From assembly GCA_016235665.1 (NCBI GenBank), contig JACRJI010000010.1, forward strand, positions 124,001 to 188,000: a stretch of DNA of 64,000 nucleotides. The letters are read 5' to 3'. Under the pieces are notes generated by a model. That model was not told the DNA's origin. It did not search any database and worked only from the letters and a program-made list of their open reading frames with translations. Shown here piece by piece: positions 35,639 through 43,867 of the stretch; position 1 is the stretch's first letter, and each line of letters opens with the position of its first letter. Source of the stretch: a candidate division TA06 bacterium (lineage in GTDB: Bacteria; Edwardsbacteria; AC1; EtOH8). The translations under genes were made by a program, and so were the position numbers.

Positions 35639-36325
35639 ATGGGACTAGAAGGCAATTTAAAAGATTTTGATCTGGCCGACATCCTGCAGCTTATCAGCCT
35701 GGGCAAGAAGACCGGGGTTTTGAACGTGTCCACCGAAAGCGACAAGGGGGCTATATTCTTTGAGGAAGGCACCGGAGTGTTCGCCTCGGCCGGCGACATT
35801 CTGGGAGACAGCGCAATTACCAGGATCCTGCGCTGGCGCAAGGGCTCGTTCATCTTCAAGCCCGACGAGACGGTGGACCACCATAATGTCCAGGCCCCCA
35901 TCATGCACCTGGTGCTGGAGGCGGCCCGTCAGATAGACGAATGGGATGACATCCAGAAACTGATCCCCTCGCTGGATATGATCCTGACCATCGAGGAAAA
36001 GCCTCCGGCCGGCACCGAGGACATCCAGCTGCAGCCCCTGGAATGGAAGGTACTGGCCACGGTGGACGGCTCCCGGCCCATTACCCAGATCATCAAAGAT
36101 TCCCATTTGGGCGACTTTGAAACCTGCAAGGTTCTCTACGGACTGTTGTCTTCGGGCCTGATCAAAGTATTGCCGGCCGTAAAATCGGCCCCGTCCGAGG
36201 AAAAACCCCTGCCACCGGCTCCACCCTCTCCTGCGCCAGTGCCCAAGCCGGTTCCTGCCGGAATCCCTAAACCCGAACCGGAAAAGAAAGGGGTCTTGGG
36301 GGGGTTGTTCGGCAAAAAGAAATAA
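35639..36325 (+). CDS. DUF4388 (PATAN-like) domain protein
   Basis: 228 residues from ATG 35639; the frame is open upstream but overlaps the YfiM-like gene. Residues 1-100 (GNLKDFDLADILQLISLGKKTGVLNV, then GAIFFEEGTGVFASAGDILG) are the DUF4388 domain found with two-component and GTPase proteins. Then a winged-helix-like part (LATVDGSRPITQIIKDS) and a Pro-rich tail ending KKGVLGGLFGKKK. Likely a signalling adaptor. Confidence 0.8.
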   Translation: MGLEGNLKDFDLADILQLISLGKKTGVLNVSTESDKGAIFFEEGTGVFASAGDILGDSAITRILRWRKGSFIFKPDETVDHHNVQAPIMHLVLEAARQIDEWDDIQKLIPSLDMILTIEEKPPAGTEDIQLQPLEWKVLATVDGSRPITQIIKDSHLGDFETCKVLYGLLSSGLIKVLPAVKSAPSEEKPLPPAPPSPAPVPKPVPAGIPKPEPEKKGVLGGLFGKKK

Positions 36326-36357
36326 CACCGAAGAAATATTTTAGTCTTCGGTGTTTT
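36324..36357 (+). terminator. Rho-independent terminator
   Basis: AACACCGAAGA, ten-base loop, TCTTCGGTGTTTT. Confidence 0.85.
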
Positions 36358-36420
36358 GCCGTTTAACCGGGGATGGTTTTCCATTAACAATAAGATCAAT
36401 CGAATTACGATCGGTGCCGA

Positions 36421-38433
36421 ATGAAAACCGCAAAAAATCAGATGCTGATACTGGCAGGTATTTTAGCCCTGCTGTCCATTCCTCCGGCCTGGGCCCAGAA
36501 ACTATCCCCGTCCCTGCAGCAGGCCATAATCCGGGGCGCCAAGGGAACAGAATATGTCTGCTGGGTAAAGCTGGCCGACAAAGCCGGAGGGAGCGACAAG
36601 AACATCCTCGATAAAAGATCCATGGACCGCCGCCAAAAAGTTGGCCGGGCCTTAAGTTATGGCGATCTGCCGGTGTCGGAAAAATACATTGCGGCCATCA
36701 AAAAATCAGGTGCCAAGCTGAGGGTGGCAAGCCCCTGGCTGAACGCCGTAAGCATTTCGGCCAGCGCCGACCAGATCGCCCAGCTTGCCCAGCTTTCGTA
36801 TGTCACCCGACTTGACCTGGTGGCCCGGTTTAAGGCCGAAGACGAATTTAAAACAGCCAAGCCGGTCAGTTCAAAAACACTGCCCGCGCTGGATTATAAT
36901 TATTCCGAAGCCCAGATAAAACTGTTAAACATAGACCAGCTACACGCCAAGGGCTACAGCGGCAGCGGCGTTCGCATCCTGATCATAGACACCGGCTTTG
37001 ACCGCCAGCATGAAGCGCTGGTAAGGACCAGCATAGTGGCTGAACGGGATTTTCAGAGGACGGTCCCTGCGCGTGACCAGTACGGCGACACCTTGTCATA
37101 TCACAGACCGGACAGCATAACTTCCTTTGAGTTTGAGCAGGATACCTCCAGGCTGCAGACCCAACACGGCACAGCCATGCTCTCCATCGCCGGAGGCTAT
37201 AAGAGCGGATCCCTGATCGGTAGCGCGTATAATGCCGACTTTGTGCTGGCCAAAACCGAGAGGCTGACCGGAGGTGATTTTTCCCTGGAAGAGGACTGGT
37301 TTGTGGCTGCTTTGCAATGGGGCGACAGTCTGGGAGTGGATATTGCCACCAGTTCCCTGGGTTACAGGCAGTGGGCCGACACCACGGTCAGAGCCTCCTA
37401 TACCTACAGCCAGATGAACGGCGATGTGGCCTTATGCAGTCAGGCCGCCGACAGCGCGGTCTCCCGGGGAATAGTAGTGCTGAACTCCAACGGCAACGTC
37501 AGCAACAACACCAGACCGGACACCTGCATAGTGGTCCCGGCCGACGGGGACAGCGTCATAGCGGTGGGCGGGGTCTGGCCAGGTACCGGATTGTGGGCCA
37601 ATCCTTCGATTGGAAGCGGGGCCTCCACCGGTCCGGCGGCCGACAGTCTGGTAATGCCCGGCGGCACCACCATGATCCGCAGGATAAAACCCGATGTAGC
37701 TGCAGCCTGGCAGACAGCCTTTGCTGATAATATGGACACAGTAAATTACAGCCGGATAATGAACGGAACCGGCACCTCGGGAGCAGCAGCGCTTACCGCA
37801 GGCCTGTGCGCCCTGTTGCTGGAATCTCACCCAACCTGGGGGCCCAAACAGGTGATGGACGCCCTGAAATACAGCGGCAGCAACCGCTATACCGTGGAAA
37901 CTTATCTGGCCCACCCCGAAAGCATCGGAACCGACCAGAGCCAGTTTGCCGCTATCGCGTCAGGCCACCGTTACTATATTGACAACTCCGGAACGGTGTT
38001 GGACCTGTATGATACCTATCGCGTCGGCTGGGGTATTCCGGATGGGCTGGCGGCGCTGAATTACACCGCGCCCGAAGTGGTGCTGCCGGAGAGCGACCAG
38101 CTGCTGGATCCCTATCCCAATCCCGCCAAACCGGGCGTTGCCGGAATCTACCTGCCGTATTTTCTGGCCCGGGATTCCTACAACGTTAGCATCCGGGTCT
38201 ACACCCTGGATGGCAGGATGCTGAGGCAGCTGGATTATGGCACCCAGCTGGCCGGGGAATATCCGGGCCAGCGCCAGCCCCGCCAGTCATCGCTGCCGGT
38301 AAGCGGCGGCCGCCCAGGGGGGTACTGGGATCTGAAGGACGACAAGGGCCAGCCTGCGCCTTCGGGGCTTTACCTGGTGATACTCTCCACAGGGTGGAAC
38401 CAGTCGGTCAAGAAAGTGGTGGTGGTCCGGTAA
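36421..38433 (+). CDS. Second secreted subtilisin-like protease with sorting domain
   Basis: 670 residues. Signal peptide to about residue 25 (PPAWAQ), pro-domain, S8 domain with Asp190 (ILIIDTGFD), His249 (QHGTAML) and Ser453 (GTGTSGAAALTAG), then a type A sorting domain (LLDPYPNPAKPGVAGIYLPYF...KKVVVVR, about 585-670). Compared with the subtilase at 29431 it is short, with no extra beta domains. Likely a type IX-like cargo. Terminators on both sides make it monocistronic. Confidence 0.9.
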   Translation: MKTAKNQMLILAGILALLSIPPAWAQKLSPSLQQAIIRGAKGTEYVCWVKLADKAGGSDKNILDKRSMDRRQKVGRALSYGDLPVSEKYIAAIKKSGAKLRVASPWLNAVSISASADQIAQLAQLSYVTRLDLVARFKAEDEFKTAKPVSSKTLPALDYNYSEAQIKLLNIDQLHAKGYSGSGVRILIIDTGFDRQHEALVRTSIVAERDFQRTVPARDQYGDTLSYHRPDSITSFEFEQDTSRLQTQHGTAMLSIAGGYKSGSLIGSAYNADFVLAKTERLTGGDFSLEEDWFVAALQWGDSLGVDIATSSLGYRQWADTTVRASYTYSQMNGDVALCSQAADSAVSRGIVVLNSNGNVSNNTRPDTCIVVPADGDSVIAVGGVWPGTGLWANPSIGSGASTGPAADSLVMPGGTTMIRRIKPDVAAAWQTAFADNMDTVNYSRIMNGTGTSGAAALTAGLCALLLESHPTWGPKQVMDALKYSGSNRYTVETYLAHPESIGTDQSQFAAIASGHRYYIDNSGTVLDLYDTYRVGWGIPDGLAALNYTAPEVVLPESDQLLDPYPNPAKPGVAGIYLPYFLARDSYNVSIRVYTLDGRMLRQLDYGTQLAGEYPGQRQPRQSSLPVSGGRPGGYWDLKDDKGQPAPSGLYLVILSTGWNQSVKKVVVVR

Positions 38434-38460
38434 TCCTGTTTTGAAATGCCAAAGAAACAG

Positions 38461-38494
38461 AAGCCTTTAGCTTATAGCTGAAGGCTTTCTTTTA
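38461..38494 (+). terminator. Rho-independent terminator
   Basis: AAGCCTTTAGCT, TAT loop, AGCTGAAGGCTTTCTTTT. Confidence 0.8.
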
Positions 38495-38517
38495 ACTGAA
38501 GTCCAGCAAACAACGCG

Positions 38518-41500
38518 ATGAAAAAAGAAATACACATACAATCGGCCGCCGAAAATAATCTCAAAGGCATCTCCCTGCGCATACCGCATCACCGGCTGGT
38601 GGTGGTCACCGGAGTTTCCGGCAGCGGGAAATCCTCCCTGGTCTACGGCGTCATCGGACGGGAGGGCCAGAGGCTGTTTTTGGAGAACTTCCTGGAGGGC
38701 CATCCCCTGGCCGGGAAAAAGCTGAGGCGGCCTCAGGGCTCGGTTTCCGGCTTGTACCCGGTGCTGACCGTCAACCAGAGGGCGGTCTTCCGCAGCCCCC
38801 GTTCCACGGTGGGGACCATGACAGAACTGTACGATTATTTAAGGCTGCTGTTTGCCCGGCTGGGGACCAGCCACCAGACCCTGTCAAGACAGGACCGCAG
38901 CCTGTTCTCCTTTAACACGCCAGCCGGGCAATGCCCGGCCTGCCAAGGATTGGGGGTGGCAGACCGCATCGATCCTGAGCTGCTGATCTCTGACAAGACC
39001 AAGACCCTGCGCCAGGGAGCGCTGGCCCTGACCACGCCCAACGGTTACATCATCTACTCCCAAGTCACCATGGAGGTGCTGGACCAGGTCTGCCGGTCCG
39101 AGGGCTTTTCCGCCGACATCCCCTGGCAGGATCTGACCGGCGGACAGCAGAAGATAGTGCTCTTCGGCTCGGACAAGCTGCTGATCCCGTTCGGCAAACA
39201 CCCGCTGGAGTCCCGGATGAAATGGAGCGGCATCACCGCCCGGCCCCGCCAGGAGGGCCATTACAAGGGGATCATTCCGGTGATGGAGGAGATCCTGAAG
39301 CGAGACCGCAACCCCAACATCCTGCGTTTCGCCCGTTCCTTTTCCTGCCCGGCCTGCCGCGGGAAGAGGTTAAATCCGGAGGCTCTGTCCGTAAGCCTTT
39401 GGGGAATGGACATCGCCGGTTTTGCGGCCATGAGCATCAGGCAGCTGGCGGAATATTTTGAGCGGCTTGAACCCGGGCCGTCCCAGTCGGCGGTGGCGGC
39501 CCCGGTGCGGGAGCTGGTGCTCCGGCGCTGCGGCCTTCTGGCGGAACTGGGACTGGCTTATCTTACGGTGGACCGGGGGTCCGCCACCCTCTCGGGCGGC
39601 GAGGCCCAGCGCATCAAGCTGGCCAACCAGGCGGCCGCGGGCCTGCGCAACGTGCTCTATGTGCTGGACGAGCCCAGCGCCGGACTGCATCCGGCCGACC
39701 ACGCAAGGCTGCTGGGGGTGGTGCGAACCCTGGTGGACAACGGCAACAGCGTGATAGCGGTGGAACACGACGAGCAGACCATCCGGGCCGCTGACTGGAT
39801 CATCGACCTGGGGCCGGGGCCGGGGCTGGCCGGCGGGGAGCTGCTGTTCAACGGGCCCTGCCAGGATTTCATAAAGGCAAATCTGCCGGCCAGCCGCACC
39901 TGGTCCTGCCTGAAGGGAATAGAATCTTTCGATCATCATGTTCAACCGGCCGACGGCGGGGAGTTCTTTGGGATGGATAAAGCGGCCAGGAACAATCTGA
40001 AGGGGTTTGAGGCCCGGTTCAAGTCGGGGCGCTTCAATGTGGTCACCGGAGTGTCCGGCAGCGGCAAGTCCTCGCTGGCCGAGGACCTGCTGGAGACCTT
40101 GGCCGGGCAAAAAGCCGGCGGCCCGGACATCTTCAAGCGGATCATACACGTAGACCAGTCTCCGATAGGCCGCACCCCCAACAGCAATCCGGCCACTTAC
40201 ACCGGGATGTCCGACCACATCCGGGACCTGTTCTCCTCGCTGCCGGAATCAAGGCGCCGGGGTTACGCCAAGGGGCAGTTCTCCTTCGTGGTCAAAGGCG
40301 GAAGGTGCGAGGCCTGCCAGGGGGCCGGGGTGCAGGAGATCGGGATGCATTTTTTGGGAAACGTCGAGATAGTATGCGAGGCCTGCGGAGGAAAAAGGTT
40401 TTCGGACCAGACCCTGCAGGTGGCCCACCAAGGGAAAAATATCTCCGAAGTGCTGCAGATGTCGATCGATGAAGCCCATTGCTTCTTTGAGGCAGAGCCC
40501 AAGATCACAACCATCACCCGGACCTTGATAGGCCTGGGGCTGGGCTACCTGAAACTGGGACAACCCAGCAACACCCTGTCGGGAGGGGAGGCCCAGCGGG
40601 TGAAACTGGCCGCCCATCTGGCCAAACCATCAGCCGGAAAGGCGCTGTATATATTAGATGAGCCCACCACCGGCCTGCACCTGGCGGATGTCAAAGTTTT
40701 GGCCGCAGCCCTGAGGGGCTTGACGGACAAGGGCCACACCGTGCTGGCCATAGAACACCATCCCGATTTCATCCTTTCGGCCGACTGGGTATTAGACCTG
40801 GGCCCTGGCAGCGGGGAAGAGGGAGGGGAACTGATCTATTCCGGCCCGGTGTCGGGGCTGGCCGGATGCCGGGAGAGCATCACCGGGCGGGAATTGAAAA
40901 GACATCTCGCCAGGCCGCCTCTTTCCTCCGCCTCCCGCGAACCGGAAAGAACAACCGTCCTGCCGGATGAGATGAGGCTGCGGGGCGTTACCACCAATAA
41001 CCTCAAGTCTGTTGACCTGACCGTTCCGCTGGGACAGATCACCGCGGTCACCGGCGTCTCGGGCAGCGGAAAATCGTCGCTGGTGTTCGATACTTTTTAC
41101 GCCGAAAGCCAGCGCCGTTTCAACGAGGGACTTTCCCCCGCCATCCGCCAGCTGATGGGCAAGACCGGCGACGCCCGGATGGAAACGGCCTCCGGCCTGA
41201 CGCCCTCGATCGCGGTCCGGCGCAGACGGGCGGCCTCCAACCCGCGTTCCACCGTCGGCACCTACACCGGACTGCATGACCTGCTGCGCCTGCTGTACAG
41301 CCGGGCCGGCGGGACGGCATTGCTTTCTTCGGCATTTTCGTTCAATCACGAGGAAGGCGCCTGCCAGGAGTGCCGGGGTCTGGGCACCATCACGGCCTGC
41401 GATCCGGAGCGGCTGGTCACGAACCCTGCGCTGCCGCTGACCGCCGGCGCCATGGACGGCACCAAGACCGGAAAATTCTACGGCGAGCCCGGCGGCCAGC

Positions 41501-43320
41501 ATACCGCCGCCCTGCGGGCTGCCGGCCGGGCCTTGAATATCGACTTTGATGCACCCTGGAACGCCCTCTCCGCCGAGGCCCGCAGCATCGCAATGCACGG
41601 GCTTCCCGTCCGGGAATTGGAGGTCAAATGGAATTACCAGCGGGGCAGGCGCACCGGGGTGCACCATTTCAAGGGCCTTTGGAAGGGATTCGCCGGCCTG
41701 GTGGACATCGAGTACCAGCGCAAGCACGCCGACCGCCGGGGCGCAGCCATGCTGGGTTTGATGTCGCAGCAAACCTGTCCGGCCTGCGCGGGCAAGCGCC
41801 TGAAGGCGGAGCCGCTGGCGGTGAAACTGGCGGGCCGGGACATCGCTGAAATGACCGCCCTGCCCATTGACAGCCTGCTCCGGATGTTCTGCCAAGAATT
41901 GCCCGCCCTTCCCCCTTTTCTCCAGCCAAAGGAAAAAGGGATCCTGAATTCCATCGGCGGAGAGATCATCGCCAGGCTGCGGCCGATGGCCGGGGCCGGC
42001 CTGGGCTATATCGCGGCCGACCGCCTGGTTTCGACCCTGTCCGGAGGGGAGTTTCAGCGGCTGCAGCTGTCGTCGCAGATCCGCTCCGGCTTGACAGGCG
42101 TTACCTACGTGCTGGACGAACCGTCGTTCGGGCTCCATCCGGCGGACGCCGCCCGCATTTCCGGTTTGGTTACGGGTCTTAAGGATGACGGCAACACCAT
42201 CCTGCTGGTGGAGCAGTCGAAAGCGATGCTGGCGGTCTCCGACCAGGTGATCGAGCTGGGGCCGGCGGCGGGCCGGGAGGGCGGACGGATCGTGTTCCAG
42301 GGCGGCCCCGAACTGCTTGAGGCCTTCCGCGGCAAGGCTCCTTCAGTTCAGCGCACCGCCCGCGGGCTGCTGCCGGGACTGAAGATCACCGGAGCCTGCG
42401 CCAACAACCTGGACAATGTCTGTCTGAATATTCCCTCCGGCGGGATGATCGCGGTGACCGGGGTCAGCGGCAGCGGAAAGACCAGCCTGATCTCGGATGT
42501 TCTGTGGCGATCATATTCTGAGAAACAGCCGGTGAATTGCAAGCACATCGAATGGGGCCGGCAGTTTGACCAGCTGGTGATGGTGGAGCAGGATGCCCCG
42601 CCCCAGCCCCAAACGTCCGTCCCGGCGGCCTTTTTAGGAATCTTCGATGCGTTCAGGAGCCTTTTTGCCGGCAGCAATATGGCCAAGGAGGCGGGGCTCA
42701 AGGCCAGCCATTTTTCGTTCCTTTCCAGGGACGGCCGGTGCCCGGAGTGCGGCGGGGCGGGATCGATTCCGGTGTCGCTGGATTACTGGGCCGATGCCCG
42801 GGTGACATGTCACAGCTGCCGCGGGCAGCGCTATCTGCCGGAGATCCTGAATATCCGCATCGGCGGGCTGTCAATAGCTGACATCCTGGGGCAGTCACTT
42901 TCCTCGGCGCGGGAGTTTGCCTCAGGGCAGATCGCCTCCAAAGAACGGGCCGGACTGTTGCAGACGCTGGATCTGGCCGTAAAGGCGGGGCTGGGCTATC
43001 TGCCGCTGGGACAGCCGCTGTCCACCCTTTCCACCGGGGAAATGCAGAGGTTAAAGCTGGCTGCCGGCCTGGCTGGGGCCTCTTCCCGGCGCTGCCTGTT
43101 TCTGCTGGACGAGCCGACCGGAGGGCTCCATCCCAGGGACATTGCCGGACTGCTGAAATTGTTTGATGAACTGACTGCAGCCGGAGGAACGGTGCTCTGC
43201 ATCACCCACGAGCCGATGGTGGTAAGCTGCGCCGACTGGCTGATAGGGCTGGGCCCGGGGGCGGGGAAGAGCGGGGGAAAGGTTGTGTATGCCGGAAAGC
43301 CGCAGGATAAAGCAGATTGA
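38518..43320 (+). CDS. Tandem UvrA-like ABC protein lacking UvrB-binding domains
   Basis: 1600 residues with four ABC units: P-loops GVSGSGK(S/T) near residues 32, 510, 845 and 1314, and signatures LSGGEAQR (about 358 and 687), LSGGEFQR (about 1173) and LSTGEMQR (about 1503). It is two UvrA halves joined head to tail. Zinc CxxC pairs (CPACQGLG, CEACGGKR, CQECRGLG, CHSCRGQR) remain. In both halves the sequence runs from the DYLRLL(F)AR segment straight to the SFN zinc module, so the UvrB-binding insert (about 131-245 in E. coli UvrA) is missing. Likely a UvrA2-type tolerance or resistance protein, not the repair enzyme. Comparable double-length UvrA exists in Chlamydia. Confidence 0.88.
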   Translation: MKKEIHIQSAAENNLKGISLRIPHHRLVVVTGVSGSGKSSLVYGVIGREGQRLFLENFLEGHPLAGKKLRRPQGSVSGLYPVLTVNQRAVFRSPRSTVGTMTELYDYLRLLFARLGTSHQTLSRQDRSLFSFNTPAGQCPACQGLGVADRIDPELLISDKTKTLRQGALALTTPNGYIIYSQVTMEVLDQVCRSEGFSADIPWQDLTGGQQKIVLFGSDKLLIPFGKHPLESRMKWSGITARPRQEGHYKGIIPVMEEILKRDRNPNILRFARSFSCPACRGKRLNPEALSVSLWGMDIAGFAAMSIRQLAEYFERLEPGPSQSAVAAPVRELVLRRCGLLAELGLAYLTVDRGSATLSGGEAQRIKLANQAAAGLRNVLYVLDEPSAGLHPADHARLLGVVRTLVDNGNSVIAVEHDEQTIRAADWIIDLGPGPGLAGGELLFNGPCQDFIKANLPASRTWSCLKGIESFDHHVQPADGGEFFGMDKAARNNLKGFEARFKSGRFNVVTGVSGSGKSSLAEDLLETLAGQKAGGPDIFKRIIHVDQSPIGRTPNSNPATYTGMSDHIRDLFSSLPESRRRGYAKGQFSFVVKGGRCEACQGAGVQEIGMHFLGNVEIVCEACGGKRFSDQTLQVAHQGKNISEVLQMSIDEAHCFFEAEPKITTITRTLIGLGLGYLKLGQPSNTLSGGEAQRVKLAAHLAKPSAGKALYILDEPTTGLHLADVKVLAAALRGLTDKGHTVLAIEHHPDFILSADWVLDLGPGSGEEGGELIYSGPVSGLAGCRESITGRELKRHLARPPLSSASREPERTTVLPDEMRLRGVTTNNLKSVDLTVPLGQITAVTGVSGSGKSSLVFDTFYAESQRRFNEGLSPAIRQLMGKTGDARMETASGLTPSIAVRRRRAASNPRSTVGTYTGLHDLLRLLYSRAGGTALLSSAFSFNHEEGACQECRGLGTITACDPERLVTNPALPLTAGAMDGTKTGKFYGEPGGQHTAALRAAGRALNIDFDAPWNALSAEARSIAMHGLPVRELEVKWNYQRGRRTGVHHFKGLWKGFAGLVDIEYQRKHADRRGAAMLGLMSQQTCPACAGKRLKAEPLAVKLAGRDIAEMTALPIDSLLRMFCQELPALPPFLQPKEKGILNSIGGEIIARLRPMAGAGLGYIAADRLVSTLSGGEFQRLQLSSQIRSGLTGVTYVLDEPSFGLHPADAARISGLVTGLKDDGNTILLVEQSKAMLAVSDQVIELGPAAGREGGRIVFQGGPELLEAFRGKAPSVQRTARGLLPGLKITGACANNLDNVCLNIPSGGMIAVTGVSGSGKTSLISDVLWRSYSEKQPVNCKHIEWGRQFDQLVMVEQDAPPQPQTSVPAAFLGIFDAFRSLFAGSNMAKEAGLKASHFSFLSRDGRCPECGGAGSIPVSLDYWADARVTCHSCRGQRYLPEILNIRIGGLSIADILGQSLSSAREFASGQIASKERAGLLQTLDLAVKAGLGYLPLGQPLSTLSTGEMQRLKLAAGLAGASSRRCLFLLDEPTGGLHPRDIAGLLKLFDELTAAGGTVLCITHEPMVVSCADWLIGLGPGAGKSGGKVVYAGKPQDKAD

Positions 43321-43642
43321 TTCACAAAAGGGAGTGATATTATTTGTTCCGGTTCAAAGTAAATAGTTTATGACATTTACGGGATAAAATCTAATGAAAA
43401 AGCCCACCGGCGCAGTGCCGATGGGCTTTGGGGTTTTAAAGAGTATACTGATATAAATCTGGCTCCCAGGGTTGGTGCCACAGAGCTTGCTTTTTGTTGG
43501 TTGAAGCCAGGATGGAGGTGCGGCGGACGGCCAAGGTCCCCGCAAAAATCATAGATCACATAAGGGAGTTGGAGCATTCTATATAGTTTGGTAAATCAGA
43601 CAGTTGTTCGATCGTATTAATCAGCCAATTATTGTATTTTGC
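43321..43642. other. Intergenic region with repeated element A, no gene seen
   Basis: A hairpin (AGCCCACCGGC/GCCGATGGGCT, 43401-43427), and about 85 bases (roughly 43456-43540) closely similar to 49365-49445. The hairpin has a U-run in the minus direction (AAAA before it) and can also end the UvrA-like transcript. I cannot tell whether the element is a small RNA, a degenerate mobile remnant or noncoding repeat. Confidence 0.5.
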
Positions 43643-43670
43643 TTGACAACTATAATAATAGTGCTATAAT
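43643..43670 (+). promoter_or_regulatory. Consensus sigma70 promoter of the kinase-regulator operon
   Basis: TTGACA (43643-43648), 16-bp spacer, TATAAT (43665-43670). A leader of about 190 nt precedes ATG 43868. Confidence 0.8.
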
Positions 43671-43867
43671 CCAACATATTTAAGCCTGTCTCACAAAGAG
43701 AGGCCTTATTGCCATGCCCCCGTTAGTTGTAGCACTGCAAAAGTTACCATTATTTCACTAAATAATGGATTGGCCGTTCATTTAATCAATTTGTGCCATG
43801 TGTGTAACTGGTGATATGGCCTAATAGCCAATGTTCCGGTCCGAACCTTTCATTTATCACAGATCCA

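Noticed and set aside
40792-42138. A 448-codon open frame antisense to the UvrA-like gene
   Set aside because: The plus-strand frame has four intact ABC signatures; the antisense has none.
43456-43540. Resemblance of intergenic element A to SRP RNA (CCAGG...GGCCAAGG)
   Set aside because: The conserved GGAAGGAAGCAGCC core of SRP domain IV is absent.
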